The notes below the pieces were generated by a model that was not told the origin of the DNA, did no database searches, and saw only the letters and a list, made by a program, of their open reading frames with translations. The position numbers and the translations under genes are program-made. From NCBI GenBank assembly GCA_037954235.1, contig JBBMOA010000001.1:8022001-8086000 (forward strand): a DNA stretch of 64,000 nucleotides. Reading direction: 5' to 3'. Origin of the DNA: Aulostomus chinensis (lineage: Eukaryota; Chordata; Actinopteri; Syngnathiformes; Aulostomidae). This document shows positions 39,432 to 53,020 of the stretch, in pieces (within the stretch, counting starts at the first letter, position 1; every line of letters starts with the position of its first letter).

Positions 39432-40635
39432 AAAGCTGCAAGCAGCGTTGTTAGGGCCTGAGCCCCCGCCTAACCGCGGCCGGATCGCCGGCCCCAATCC
39501 AACGGTGTAATCGGCAAATCCCTAGGCCTTGTAGTTTAGGAGATACGAGCCTCAGCGCGCTGCACAGTGTGACTGCAGAGCTGAGAGCCGGCCCTTTAAG
39601 AGCCCCTCCCTTCTCTGCTCGCTCTCTGCCATCTGTGTCAGAGTGGAGAGCAGAGGAGGATTTGGCGGTTTAACTGTGAAACACAGTCATAACTCTGCAT
39701 ATGTGGGTCAAAAGTTGAAAGTAAAGACATCAGTGCGTAGAGTTTTTTCTCAGGAATTCAATGGTGTGTTTTCTGAAGGTGTGAGTGTTTTAGTTTAGAA
39801 GCTACAAGTGGTTGTTTGAGAGTATGTACATGAGGGCAGAGAAGCTCCAATTGTGGTTTCCATGACTACAGTAAACAAATCTCTGCCATCTGTGCCTGAG
39901 TCTAGAGCAGCTGAAAAGTGTACATTTTTAGTGTGTGAAAAGCAAATAACTCTGCATATGTTGCTTGGAAGTGGAATATAATACCATATTTTTGTAGAGA
40001 TTTTTCTGAGGAATCGACTGATATGTTTTGTGAAGCTGTGAGAGTTTTAGTTTAGACGTGAGAAGCATTTGTTCGAGAGTTTGTACCATGAGAAGACACG
40101 GCCACCCCATTGACTTCCATTGTAAGCGTGAAACGTGTCTCCCCGACTTTGACGGCTTATAAAACGGAATCGGAGCGATTCATATAAAAACCTTTGAAGA
40201 TTTGTGAAGAGCACAGTTGTGTGATTGAGGTGTGAAAGTTTGGAAGCGATACAATTAATGCCCGAGGACAAGATCGATTTTGTTTGGGGAGAAAAAAAGT
40301 CCTTTTTTTGACAGTTTTGTCCAATTTGTGGACATTCTGTTGTAGATAGGTGAGAGGTCAGAGCATATGAAATTTTCGTCTTGATGAGACGAGTCCAATG
40401 GTGTTGGTCCCATGTCTGTGGGACATTCGTGCAAGAAGTTATAGCACTCCAATTGTTGTGATGTGGTTTTTTGGCTCCCTAGGTGGCGCTATACAGTTTT
40501 TGTAATTTTTTTTTTTAAAAGATCGAATTTTTTGCCGGACCGGACGTGCGTGCCAAATTTCATCGAATTTCATGTATGTTCAGGGGGTCAAATTAAGCGT
40601 CAAAGTGGCGGGAGAAGAAAGAAAGAATAATAATT
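39432..40635 (-). mobile_element. Short Helentron unit, no 5' module
   Basis: A 1204-base subfamily 1 unit that is more diverged than its neighbours around 40160-40500, where it carries an ACGGAATCGGAGCGATTC segment similar to subfamily 2 and element 2 (36040-36062). It is possibly a chimera. Confidence 0.8.
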
Positions 40636-42284
40636 AAAGCTGCAAGCAGCGTTGTTAGGGCCTGAGCCCCCGCCTAACCGCGGCCGGATCGCCGGCCCGA
40701 ATCCAACGGTGTAATCGGCAAATCCCTAGGCCTTGTAGTTTAGGAGATACGAGCCTCAGTTCGCTGCACAGTGTGACTGCAGAGCTGAGAGCCGGCCCTT
40801 TAAGAGCCCCTCCCTTCTCTGCTCGCTCTCTGCCATCTGTGTCAGAGTGGAGAGCAGAGGAGGATTTGGCAGTTTAACTGTGAAACACAGTCATAACTCT
40901 GTATATGTGGGTCAAAAGTGGAATGTAAAGACATCAGTGTGTAGAGTTTTTTCTCAGGAATTCAATGGTGTGCTTTTTGAAGGTGTGAGTGTTTTAGTTT
41001 AGAAGCTACAACTGTTTGTTTGAGAGTATGTACATGAGGGCAGAGACCCTCGAATTGTGGTTTCCATGACTACAGTAAACAAATCTCTGCCATCTGTGCC
41101 TGAGTGGAGAGCAGCTTAAAAGTGTACATTTTTAGTGTGTGAAAAGCAAATAACTCTGCATATGTTGCTTGGAAGTGGGATATAATACCATATTTTTGTA
41201 GAGATTTTTCTGAGGAATCGACTGGTGTGTTTTGTGAAGCTGTGAGAGTTTTAGTTTAGATGTGAGAAGCATTTGTTCGAGAGTTTGTACCATGAGAGGA
41301 CACGGCCACCCCATTGACTTCCATTGTAAGCGTGAAACGTGTCTCCCCGACTTTGACGGCTTATAAAATGGGAACCGAGCGCGTAGTATATTAGCCTTTA
41401 AAGATTTTTGAAGAGCAGTGTTGGGAGAGTAGTGTGTGAAAGTCTGGAAGCGGTGCCATTTACGGTTTAGGAGGAGATAGATTTTGTTCGGGGAGTAAAA
41501 AATTCCTTTTTTTGACAGTTTTGTCCAATTTGTGGACATTGTGTTGTAGATAGGTGAGAGGTCAGAGTGTATGAATTTTTCGTCTTAATGAGACGATTCC
41601 AACGGTGTTGGTCCCATGTCTGTGGGACATTCGTGCAAGCAGTTATAGCGCTCCAAATTTTTTGCGAGTTTTTTGGCTCCCTAGGTGGCGCTATTGAGTT
41701 TTTGCGAAATTTTTTTTTAAAATATAAAATTTTTCGCCAGACCGGACGTGTGTGCCGAATTTCAGCGAATTTCATAAATGTCTAGGGGGTCAAATTAAGC
41801 GTCAAAGAGGCGTCGGATGAAACAAAGAAAAAAAATAATAATAAAACTTAACAATTTCAGATATAATTTTTGCCACCATAGGTTTCAATGGGGGACCTCA
41901 CCCCCCGTCCCCCCCCGGACCCCCCTGTGATGTTTTTAGAGGCCTGTGATGTTCCTAAGTGTGTGTTTTTACTGCTTTTAGCGCTGACTTCGTGTCTCTC
42001 TGACTTCGAAACATAATAGGGTCTTCGCCCAGAAGTACCTTCTGGCTCAGGCCCTAATAATAATATTAAAACGCAGCAATTTCAGATATAATTCTGCCAC
42101 CATTGTTTTCAATGGGAGACCTCACCCCCCTGTCCCCCCCCGGACCCCCCTGTGATGTTTTTAGAGGCCTGCGATGCTCCTAAGTGTGTGTTTTTACTGC
42201 TTTTAGCGCTGACTTCGTGTCTCTCTGACTTCGAAACATAATAGGGTCTTCGCCCAGAAGTACCTTCTGGCTCAGGCCCTAATT
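40636..42284 (-). mobile_element. Short Helentron unit with two 5' modules
   Basis: A body followed by modules at about 41852-42056 and 42077-42282, separated by a short AAT stretch. Confidence 0.84.
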
Positions 42285-43482
42285 AAAGCTGCAAGCAGCG
42301 TTGTTAGGGCCTGAGCCCCCGCCTAACCACGGCCGGATCGCCGGCCCGAATCCAACGGTGTAATCGGCAAATCCCTAGGCCTTGTAGTTTAGGAGATACG
42401 AGCCTCAGTTCGCTGCACAGCGCGAGTGCAGAGTTGAGAGCCGGCCATTTAAGAGCCCCTCCCTTCTCTGCTCGCTCTCTGCCATTTGTGTCAGAGTGGA
42501 GAGCAGAGGAGGATTTGGCAGTTTTACTGTGAAACACAGTCATAACTCAGCATATGTGGGTCAAAAGTGGAATGTAAAGACATCAGTGCGTAGATTTTTT
42601 TCTCAGGAATTCAATGGTGTGCTTTTTGAAGGTGTGAGTGTTTTAGTTTAGAAGCTACAAGTGTTTGTTTGAGAGTATGTACATGAGGGCAGAGACCCTC
42701 CAATTGTGGTTTCCATGACTACAGTAAACAAATCTCTGCCATCTGTGCAGGAGTTGAGAGCAGCCGAAAAGTGTACATTTATAGTGTGTGAAAAGCAAAT
42801 AACTCCGCATATGTTGCTTGTAAGTGGAATATAATACCATATTTTTGTAGAGATTTTTCTGAGGAATCCAGTGGTGTGTTTTGTGAAGCTGTGAGAGTTT
42901 CAGTGTTGACGTGAGAAGCATTTGTTTGAGAGTATGTACCATGAGAGGACACAGCCTCCCCATTGACTTCCATTGTAACGTAAAACGTGTCTCCCCGACT
43001 TTGACGGCTTATAAAATGGGAACCGATTGGATTTTGAAAAAACCTTTAAAGATTTTTGAAGAGCAGTGTTGGGAGAGTCATGTGTGAAAGTCTGGAAGCA
43101 ATACCATTAACGGCCTAGGAGGAGATAGATTTTGTTCGGGGAGTAAAAAATTCCTTTTTTTGACAGTTTTGTCCAATTTGTGGACATTGTGTTGTAGATA
43201 GGTGAGAGGTCAGAGTGTATGAATTTTTCGTCTTAATGAGACGATTCCAACGGTGTTGGTCCCATGTCTGTGGGACATTCGTGCAAGCAGTTATAACTAT
43301 TTTAATTTTTGTGTACTTTTGTAGCTCTGTAGGTGGCGCTATTGAGTTTTTCCGGATTTTTTTTTTTAAATATCGAATTTTTCGCCGGACCGGACGTGCG
43401 TGCAAAATTTCAGCGAATTTCATGCATGTTCAGGGGGTCAAATTAAGCGTTTAAGATGTCGCGGAAGAAAGAAAGAATAATT
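42285..43482 (-). mobile_element. Short Helentron unit, no 5' module
   Basis: A 1198-base unit nearly matching 2952-4149 in its right half, including the same AAGATGTCGCGGAAG end. Confidence 0.83.
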
Positions 43483-45362
43483 AAAGCTGCAAGCAGCGTT
43501 GTTAGGGCCTGAGCCCCCGCCTAACCGCGGCCGGATCGCCGGCCCCAATCCAACGGTGTAATCGGCAAATCCCTAGGCCTTGTAGTTTAGGAGATACGAG
43601 CCTCAGCGCGCTGCACAGCGTGACTGCAGAGCTGAGAGCTGGCCCTTTAAGAGCCCCTCCCTTCTCTGCTCGCTCTCTGCCATCTCTGTCAGAGCTGAGA
43701 GCAGAGGAGGATTTGGCAGTTTTACTGTGAAAACCAGTCATAACTCAGCATATGTTGGTCAAAAGTGGAACGTAAAGACATCAGTGCGTAGAGTTTTTCG
43801 TCAGGAATTCAATGGTGTGTTTTCTGAAGGTGTGAGTCTTTTAGTGTAGAAGCTACAAGTGTTTTTTTTTGAGAGTATGTACATGAGGGTAGAGACCCTC
43901 CAATTGTGGTTTCCATGACTACAGTAAACAAATCTCAGCCATCTGTGCTTGAGTGGAGAGCAGCTGAAAAGTGTACATTTTTAGTGTGTGAAAAGCAAAT
44001 AACTCTGCATATGTTGCTTGGAAGTGGAATATAATTCCATATTTTTGTAGAGATTTTTCTGAGGAATCCAGTGGTGTGTTTTGTGAAGCTGTGAGAGTTT
44101 TAGTTTAGACGTGAGAAGCATTTGTTTGAGAGTTTGTACCATGAGAGGACACGGCCACCCCATTGACTTCCATTGTAAGCGTGAAACGTGTCTCCCCGAC
44201 TTTGACGGCTTATAAAATCCAAACCGAGCGCGTAGTATATTAGCCTTTAAAGATTTTTGAAGAGCAGTGTTGGGAGAGTAATGTGTGAAAGTCTGGAAGC
44301 GGTGCCATTTACGGTTTAGGAGGAGATAGATTTTGTTCGGGGAGGAGCAAAAGTCCTTATTTTGACAGTTTTGTCCAATTTGTGGACATTCTGTTGTAGA
44401 TAGGTGAGAGGTCAGAGCGTATGAATTTTTCGTCTTGATGAGACGAGTGCAACGGTGTTGGTCCCGTGTCTGTGGGACATTCGTACAAGCAGTTAGAGCG
44501 CTCCAAATTTTTTGCGAGTTTTTTGGCTCCCTAGGTGGCGCTATTGAGTTTTTGCGAAATTTTTTTTTTAAATATCAAATTTTTCGCCGGACCGGACGTG
44601 CGTGCCAAATTTCAGCGAATTTCACATATGTTCAGGGGGTCAAATTAAGCGTTAAAGATTCCCGGATGAAACAAAGAATAATAATAAGAAAAAAACGAAG
44701 CAATTTTAGATATAATTTTTGCCACCATTGGTTTCAATGGGGGACCTCACCCCCCTGTCCCCCCCCGGACCCCCCTGTGATGTTTTTAGAGGCCTGTGAT
44801 GCTCCTAAGTGTGTGTTTTTACTGCTTTTAGCGCTGACTTCGTGTCTCTCTGACTTCGAAACATAATAGGGTCTTCGCCCAGAAGTACCTTCTGGCTCAG
44901 GCCCTAATAAGAAGAAGAAGAAAAAAACGCAGCAATTTCAGATATAATTTTTGCCACCATAGGTTTCAATGGGGGACCTCACCCCCCGTCCCCCCCCGGA
45001 CCCCCCTGTGATGTTTTTAGAGGCCTGTGATGCTCCTAAGTGTGTGTTTTTACTGCTTTTAGCGCTGACTTCGTGTCTCTCTGACTTCGAAACATAATAG
45101 GGTCTTCGCCCAGAAGTACCTTCTGGCTCAGGCCCTAATAATATTAAAACGTTACAATTTCAGATAAAATTTTTGCCACCATTGGTTTCAATGGGGGACC
45201 TCACCCCCCTGTCCCCCCCCGGACCCCCCTGTGATGTTTTTAGAGGCCTGTGATGCTCCTAAGTGTGTTTTTTTACTGCTTTTAGCGCTGACTTCGTGTC
45301 TCTCTGACTTCGAAACATAATAGGGTCTTCGCCCAGAAGTACCTTCTGGCTCAGGCCCTAAT
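43483..45362 (-). mobile_element. Short Helentron unit with three 5' modules
   Basis: The longest short unit, at 1880 bases. The modules lie at about 44701-44906, 44932-45138 and 45156-45361, each preceded by an A-rich AAT or AAG stretch. At least two are solo 5' ends. Confidence 0.84.
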
Positions 45363-46783
45363 AAAGCTGCAAGCAGCGTTGTTAGGGCCTGAGCCCCCGC
45401 CTAACCGCGGCCGGATCGCCGGCCCGAATCCAACGGTGTAATCGGCAAATCCCTCGGCCTTGTAGTTCAGGAGATACGAGCCTCAGTTCGCTGCACAGTG
45501 TGAGTGCAGAGTTGAGAGCCGGCCCTTTAAGAGCCCCTCCCTTCTCTGCTCGCTCTCTGCCATCTCTGTCAGAGTGGAGAGCAGAGGAGGATTTGGCAGT
45601 TATACTATGAAACACAGTCATATCTCAGCATATGTTGGTCAAAAGTGCAATGTAAAGACATCAGTGCGTAGAGTTTTTTGTCAGGAATTCAATGGTGTGT
45701 TTTTTGAAGGTGTGAGTGTTTTAGTTTAGAAGCTACAAGTGTTTGTTTGACAGTATGTACATGAGGGCAGAGACCCTCCAATTGTGGTTTCCATGACTAC
45801 AGTAAACAAATCTCTGCCATCTGTGCTAGAGTGGAGAGCAGCTTAAAAGTGTACATTTTTAGTGTGTGAAAAGCAAATAACTCCGCATATGTTGCTTGGA
45901 AGTGGAATATAATACCATATTTTTGTAGAGATTTTTCTGAGGAATCCAGTGGTGTGTTTTGTGAAGCTGTGAGAGTTTTAGTTTAGACGTGAGAAGCATT
46001 TTTTTGAGAGTATGTACCATGAGAGGACACGGCCTCCCCATTGACTTCCATTGTAAGCGTGAAAGGTGTCTCCCCGACTTTGACGGCTTATAAAATGGGA
46101 ACCGAGCGCGTAGTATATTAGCCTTTAAAGATTTTTGAAGAGCAGTGTTGGGAGAGTAATGTGTGAAAGTTTGGAAGCGGTGCCATTTACGGTTTAGGAG
46201 GAGATAGATTTTGTTCGGGGAGTAAAAAATTCCTTTTTTTGACAGTTTTGTCCAATTTGTGGACATTGTGTTGTAGATAGGTCAGAGGTTAGAGTGTATG
46301 AATTTTTCGTCTCAATGAGACGATTCCAACGGTGTTGGTCCCATGTCTGTGGGACATTCGTGCAAGCAGTTATAGCGCTCCCAATTTTTTTTTAGTTTTT
46401 TGGCTCCCTAGGTGGCGCTATTGAGTTTTGTTGAAATTTTTTTTTAAAATATAAAATTTTTCGCCAGACCGGACGTGCGTGCCAAAATTCAGCGAATTTC
46501 ATGCATGTTTAGGGGGTGAAATTAAGGGTTTTTTTGGCGGCGGAAAAAAAAAGAATAAGAAGAAAAAAACTTAGCAATTTCAGATATAATTTTTGCCACC
46601 ATAGGTTTCAATGGGAGACCTCACCCCCCTGTCCCCCCCCGGACCCCCCTGTGATGTTTTTAGAGGCCTGTGATGCTCCTAAGTGTGTGTTTTTACTGCT
46701 TTTAGCGCTGACTTCGTGTCTCTCTGACTTCGAAACATAATAGGGTCTTCGCCCAGAAGTACCTTCTGGCTCAGGCCCTAATT
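45363..46783 (-). mobile_element. Complete short Helentron unit
   Basis: A 1421-base subfamily 1 unit with one module (about 46574-46782). At its left edge the junction is CCCTAATAAAGCTGC, one base shorter than the usual CCCTAATTAAAGCTGC, so the extra T is not part of the unit core. Confidence 0.84.
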
Positions 46784-48206
46784 AAAGCTGCAAGCAGCGT
46801 TGTTAGGGCCTGAGCCCCCGCCTAACCGCGGCCGGATCGCCGGCCCGAATCCAACGGTGCAATCGGCAAATCCCTAGGCCTTGTAGTTTAGGAGATACGA
46901 GCCTCAGTTCGCTGCACAGTGCGAGTGCAGAGCTGAGAGCCGGCCCTTTAAGAGCCCCTCCCTTCTCTGCTCGCTCTCTGCCATCTGTGTCAGAGTGGAG
47001 AGCAGAGGAGGATTTGGCAGTTTTACTGTGAAACACAGTCATAACTCAGCATATGTGGGTCAAAAGTGGAATGTAAAGACATCAGTGCGTAGAGTTTTTT
47101 CTCAGGAATTAAATGGTGTGCTTTTTGAAGGTGTGAGTGTTTTAGTTTGGAAGCTACAAGTGTTTGTTTGAGAGTATGTACATGAGGGCAGAGACCCTCC
47201 AATTGTGGTTTCCATGACTACAGTAAACAAATCTCTGCCATCTGTGCCTGAGTGGAGAGCAGCTTAAAAGTGTACATTTTTAGTGTGTGAAAAGCAAATA
47301 ACTCTGCATATGTTGCTTGGAAGTGGGATATAATACCATATTTTTGTAGAGATTTTTCTGAGGAATCCAGTGGTGTGTTTTGTGAAGCTGTGAGAGTTTT
47401 AGTTTAGATGTGAGAAGCATTTGTTCGAGAGTTTGTACCATGAGAGGACACGGCCACCCCATTGACTTCCATTGTAAGCGTGAAACGTGTCTCCCCGACT
47501 TTGACGGCTTATAAAATGGGAACCGAGCGCGTAGTATATTAGCCTTTAAAGATTTTTGAAGAGCAGTGTTGGGAGAGTAGTGTGTGAAAGTCTGGAAGCG
47601 GTGCCATTTACGGTTTAGGAGGAGATAGATTTTGTTCGGGGAGTAAAAAATTCCTTTTTTTGACAGTTTTGTCCAATTTGTGGACATTGTGTCGTAGATA
47701 GGTGAGAGGTCAGAGTGTATGAATTTTTCGTCTTAATGAGACGATTCCAACGGTGTTGGTCCCATGTCTGTGGGACATTCGTGCAAGCAGTTATAGCGCT
47801 CCCAATTTTTTTTTAGTTTTTTTGCTCCCTAGGTGGCGCTATTGAGTTTTGGTGAAATTTTTTTTTTAAATATAAAATTTTTCGCCGGACCGGACGTGTG
47901 TGCAAAAATTCAGCGAATTTCATGCATGTTCAGGGGGTCAAATTCAGCGTTAAAGTCGCGGCGGAAGAAAGAAAGAATAATAGCCAAAAAAACGCAGCAA
48001 TTTCAGATATAATTTTTGCCACCATTGGTTTCAATGGGAGACCTCACCCCCCTGTCCCCCCCCGGACCCCCCTGTGATGTTTTTAGAGGCCTGTGATGCT
48101 CCTAAGTGTGTGTTTTTACTGCTTTTAGCGCTGACTTCGTGTCTCTCTGACTTCGAAACATAATAGGGTCTTCGCCCAGAAGTACCTTCTGGCTCAGGCC
48201 CTAATT
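46784..48206 (-). mobile_element. Complete short Helentron unit
   Basis: A 1423-base subfamily 1 unit with one module (about 47997-48204). Confidence 0.84.
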
Positions 48207-49407
48207 AAAGCTGCAAGCAGCGTTGTTAGGGCCTGAGCCCCCGCCTAACCGCGGCCGGATCGCCGGCCCCAATCCAACGGTGTAATCGGCAAATCCCTAG
48301 GCCTTGTAGTTTAGGAGATACGAGGCTCAGTGCGCTGCACAGCGTGACTGCAGAGCTGAGAGCCGGCCATTTTAGAGCCCCTCCCTTCTCTGCTCGCTCT
48401 CTGCCATCTCTGTCAGAGCTGAGAGCAGAGGAGGATTTGACAGTTTAACTGACAAACACAGTCATAACTCTGCATATGTTGGTCAAAAGTGTAATGTAAA
48501 GACATCAGTTCGTAGAGTTTTTTGTCAGGAATTCAATGGTGTGTTTTCTGAAGGTGTGAGTCTTTTAGTTTAGAAGCTACAAGTGTTTGTTTGAGATTAT
48601 GTACATGAGGGCAGAGACCCTCCAATTGTGGTTTCCATGACTACAGTAAACAAATCTCTGCCATCTGTGCCTGAGTGGAGAGCAGCCGAAAAGTGTACAT
48701 TTTTAGTGTGTGAAAAGCAAATAACTCTGCATATGTTGCTTGGAAGTGGAATATAAGACCATATTTTTGTAGAGATTTTTCTGAGGAATCGACTGGTGTG
48801 TTTTGTGAAGCTGTGAGAGTTTTAGTTTAGACCTGAGAAGCATTTGTTCGAGAGTTTGTACCATGAGAGGACACGGCCACCCCATTGACTTCCATTGTAA
48901 GCGTGAAACGTGTCTCCCCGACTTTGACGGCTTATAAAATGGGAACCGAGCGCGTAGTATATTAGCCTTTAAAGATTTTTGAAGAGCAGTGTTGGGAGAG
49001 TAGTGTGTGAAAGTCTGGAAGCGGTGCCATTTACGGTTTAGGAGGAGATAGATTTTGTTCGGGGAGTAAAAAATTCCTTTTTTTGACAGTTTTGTCCAAT
49101 TTGTGGACATTGTGTTGTAGATAGGTGAGAGGTCAGAGTGTATGAATTTTTCGTCTTAATGAGACGATTCCAACGGTGTTGGTCCCATGTCTGTGGGACA
49201 TTCGTGCAAGCAGTTATAGCGCTCCAAATTTTTTGCGAGTTTTTTGGCTCCCTAGGTGGCGCTATTGAGTTTTTGCGAAATTTTTTTTTAAAATATAAAA
49301 TTTTTCGCCAGACCGGACGTGTGTGCCGAATTTCAGCGAATTTCATAAATGTCTAGGGGGTCAAATTAAGCGTCAAAGAGGCGTCGGATGAAACAAAGAA
49401 AAAAATT
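48207..49407 (-). mobile_element. Short Helentron unit, no 5' module
   Basis: A 1201-base unit. Its right end (GGCGTCGGATGAAACAAAG) matches that of the body at 40636-41830. Confidence 0.83.
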
Positions 49408-50608
49408 AAAGCTGCAAGCAGCGTTGTTAGGGCCTGAGCCCCCGCCTAACCGCGGCCGGATCGCCGGTCCGAATCCAACGGTGTAATCGGCAAATCCCTA
49501 GGCCTTGTAGTTTAGGAGATACGAGCCTCAGTTCGCTGCACAGTGCGACTGCAGAGCTGAGAGCCGGCCATTTTAGAGCCCCTCCCTTCTCTGCTCGCTC
49601 TCTGCCATCTGTGTCAGAGTGGAGAGCAGAGGAGGATTTGGCAGTTTAACTGTGAAACACAGTCATAACTCAGCATATGTTGGTCAAAAGTTGAATGTAA
49701 AGACATCAGTGCGTAGAGTTTTTTCTCAGGAATTCAATGGTGTGCTTTTTGAAGGTGTGAGTGTTTTAGTTTAGAAGATACAAGTGTTTGTTTGAGAGTA
49801 TGTACATGAGGGCAGAGAAGCTCCAATTGTGGTTTCCATGACTACAGTAAACAAATCTCTGCCATCTGTGCAGGAGTGGAGAGCAGCTGAAAAGTGTACA
49901 TTTTTAGTGTGTGAAAAGCAAATAACTCCGCATTTGTTGCTTGGAAGTGGAATATAATACCATATTTTTGTAGAGATTTTTCTGAGGAATCCAGTGGTGT
50001 GTTTTGTGAAGCTGTGAGAGTTTTAGTTTAGACGTGAGAAGCATTTGTTCGAGAGTTTGTACCATGAGAAGACACGGCCACCCCATTGACTTCCATTGTA
50101 AGTGTGAAAGGTGTCTCCCCCACTTTGACGGCTTATAAAATCCAAACCGAACGCGTAGTATATTAGCCTTTAAAGATTTTTGAAGAGCACAGTTGGGAGA
50201 GAAATGTGTGAAAGTTTGGAAGCGATGCCATTTACGGTTTAGGAGGAGATAGATTTTGTTCGGGGAGTAAAAAATTCCTTTTTTTGACAGTTTTGTCCAA
50301 TTTGTGGACATTGTGTTGTAGATAGGTGAGAGGTCAGAGTGTATGAATTTTTCGTCTTAATGAGACGATTCCAACGGTGTTGGTCCCATGTCTGTGGGAC
50401 ATTCGTGGAAGCAGTTATAGCGCTCCCAATTTTTTTTTAGTTTTTTTGCTCCCTAGGTGGCGCTATTGAGTTTTGGTGAAATTTTTTTTTAAAATATAAA
50501 ATTTTTTGCCAGACCGGACGTGCGTGCCAAAATTCAGCGAATTTCATGCATGTTCAGTGGGTGTAATTAAGGGTTTTTTTGGCGGCGGAACCGGAAAGAA
50601 TAATAATT
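49408..50608 (-). mobile_element. Short Helentron unit, near-identical to 103-1303
   Basis: A 1201-base unit. By eye it differs from 103-1303 at very few positions (for example GTAATTAAGG here versus GTAATGAAGG there). From about 58380 the unit at 58123-59333 also matches it. Confidence 0.85.
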
Positions 50609-51825
50609 AAAGCTGCAAGCAGCGTTGTTAGGGCCTGAGCCCCCGCCTAACCGCGGCCGGATCGCCGGCCCCAATCCAACGGTGCGATCGGCAAATCCCT
50701 AGGCCTTGTAGTTTAGGAGATACGAGCCTCAGTTCGCTGCACAGTGTGAGTGCAGAGTTGAGAGCCGGCCCTTTAAGAGCCCCTCCCTTCTCTGCTCGCT
50801 CTCTGCCATCTCTGTCAGAGTGGAGAGCAGAGGAGGATTTGGCAGTTTTACTGTGAAAACCAGTCATAACTCAGCATATGTTGGTCAAAAGTTGAAAGTA
50901 AAGACATCAGTGCGTAGAGTTTTTTCTCAGTAATTCAATGGTGTGTTTTCTGAAGGTGTGAGTGTTTTAGTTTAGAAGCTACAAGTGTTTGTTTGAGAGT
51001 ATGTACATGAGGGCAGAGACCCTCCAATTGTGGTTTCCATGACTACAGTAAACAAATCTCTGCCATCTGTGCTAGAGTGGAGAGCAGCTGAAAAATCCAC
51101 ATTTTCAGTGTGTGAAAGTCAAATAACTCTGCATATGTTGCTTCAAAGTGCAATGTAATCCCATATTTTTGTAGGGATTTTTCTGAGGAATCCAGTGGTG
51201 TGTTTTGTGAAGCTGTGAGAGTTTCAGTGTAGACGTGACAAGCGTTTGTTCGAGAGTATGTACCATGAGAGGACACGGCCTCCCCATTGACTTCCATTAA
51301 AACGTAAAACGTGTCTCCCCGACTTTGACGGCTTATAAAATCCAAACCGAGCAACTTATATAAATTTTTTTCTCAACTTTTAATCAGCACAGTTGGGAGA
51401 GTAATGTGTGAAAGTTTGGAAGCGATGCCATTTACGGTTTAGGAGGAGATAGATTTTGTTCGGGGAGGAGCAAAAGTCCTCATTTTGACAGTTTTGTCCA
51501 ATTTGTGGACATTCTGTTGCAGATAGGTGAGAGGTCAGAGCGTATGAAATTTTCGCCTTAATGAGACGAGTCCAACGGTCTTGGTCCCATGTCTGTGGGA
51601 CATTCGTGCAAGCAGTTATAACGATTCTATTTTTGTTTTACTTTTGTAGTTCTGTAGGTGGCGCTATTGAGTTTTTCCAGATTTTTTTTTTAAAATATCG
51701 AATTTTTCGCCGGACCAGACGTGCGTGCCAAATTTCAGCGAATTTCATGCATGTTCAGGGGGTCAAATTAAGCGTTTAAGATGTCGCGGAAGAAAGAAAG
51801 AATAATAATAATAATAATAATAATT
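50609..51825 (-). mobile_element. Short Helentron unit, no 5' module
   Basis: A 1217-base unit ending in an expanded (AAT)n run at 51801-51824. Confidence 0.83.
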
Positions 51826-53020
51826 AAAGCTGCAAGCAGCGTTGTTAGGGCCTGAGCCCCCGCCTAACCGCGGCCGGATCGCCGGCCCCAATCCAACGGT
51901 GTAATCGGCAAATCCCTAGGCCTTGTAGTTTAGGAGATACGAGCCTCAGTTCGCTGCACAGTGCGAGTGCAGAGTTGAGAGCCGGCCCTTTAAGAGCCCC
52001 TCCCTTCTCTGCTCGCTCTCTGCCATCTGTGTCAGAGTGGAGAGCAGAGGAGGATTTGGCAGTTTTACTGTGAAAACCAGTCATAACTCAGCATATGTGG
52101 GTCAAAAGTGGAATGTAAAGACATCAGTGCGTAGAGTTTTTTCTCAGGAATTCAATGGTGTGTTTTCTGAAGGTGTGAGTGTTTTAGTTTAGAAGCTACA
52201 AGTGTTTGTTTGAGAGTATGTACATGAGGGCAGAGAAGCTCCAATTGTGGTTTCCATGACTACAGTAAACAAATCTCTGCCATCTGTGCTAGAGTGGAGA
52301 GCAGCTAAAAAATGCACATTTTTAGTGTGTGAAAAGCAAATAACTCTGCATATGTTGCTTGGAAGTGGAATATAATTCCATATTTTTGTAGAGATTTTTC
52401 TGAGGAATCCATTGTGTGTTTTGTGAAGGTGTGTGAGTTTCAGTGTAGATGTGAGAAGCGTTTGTTCGAGAGTATGTACCATGAGAGGACACGGCCTCCC
52501 CATTGACTTCCATTGTAACGTAAAACGTGTCTCCCCGACTTTGACGGCTTATAAAATCCAAACCGAGCGCGTAGTATATTATTCTTACTGAACTTTTAAT
52601 CAGCACAGTTGGGAGAGTAATGTGTGAAAGTCTGGAAGCGATGCCATTTACGGTTTAGGAGGAGATAGATTTTGTTCGGGGAGGAGCAAAAGTCCTCATT
52701 TTGACAGTTTTGTCCAATTTGTGGACATTGTGTTGTAGATAGGTGAGAGGTCAGAGCGTATGAATTTTTCGTCTTGATGAGACGAGTGCAACGGTGATGG
52801 TCCCGTGTGTGTGGGACATTCGTGCAAGCAGTTATAGGTCTCCAAAGTTTTTGCGAGTTTTTTTGCTCCCTAGGTGGCGCTATTGAGTTTTTGCGAAATT
52901 TTTTTTTTAAATATAAAATTTTTCGCCAGACCGGACGTGTGTGCAAAATTTCAGCGAATTTCATGCATGTTCAGGGGGTCAAATTAAGCGTTAAAGTGGC
53001 GGCGGAAGAAAGAAAGAATT
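51826..53020 (-). mobile_element. Short Helentron unit, no 5' module
   Basis: A 1195-base unit joined to the next by GAAAGAATTAAAGCTGC. Confidence 0.83.
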
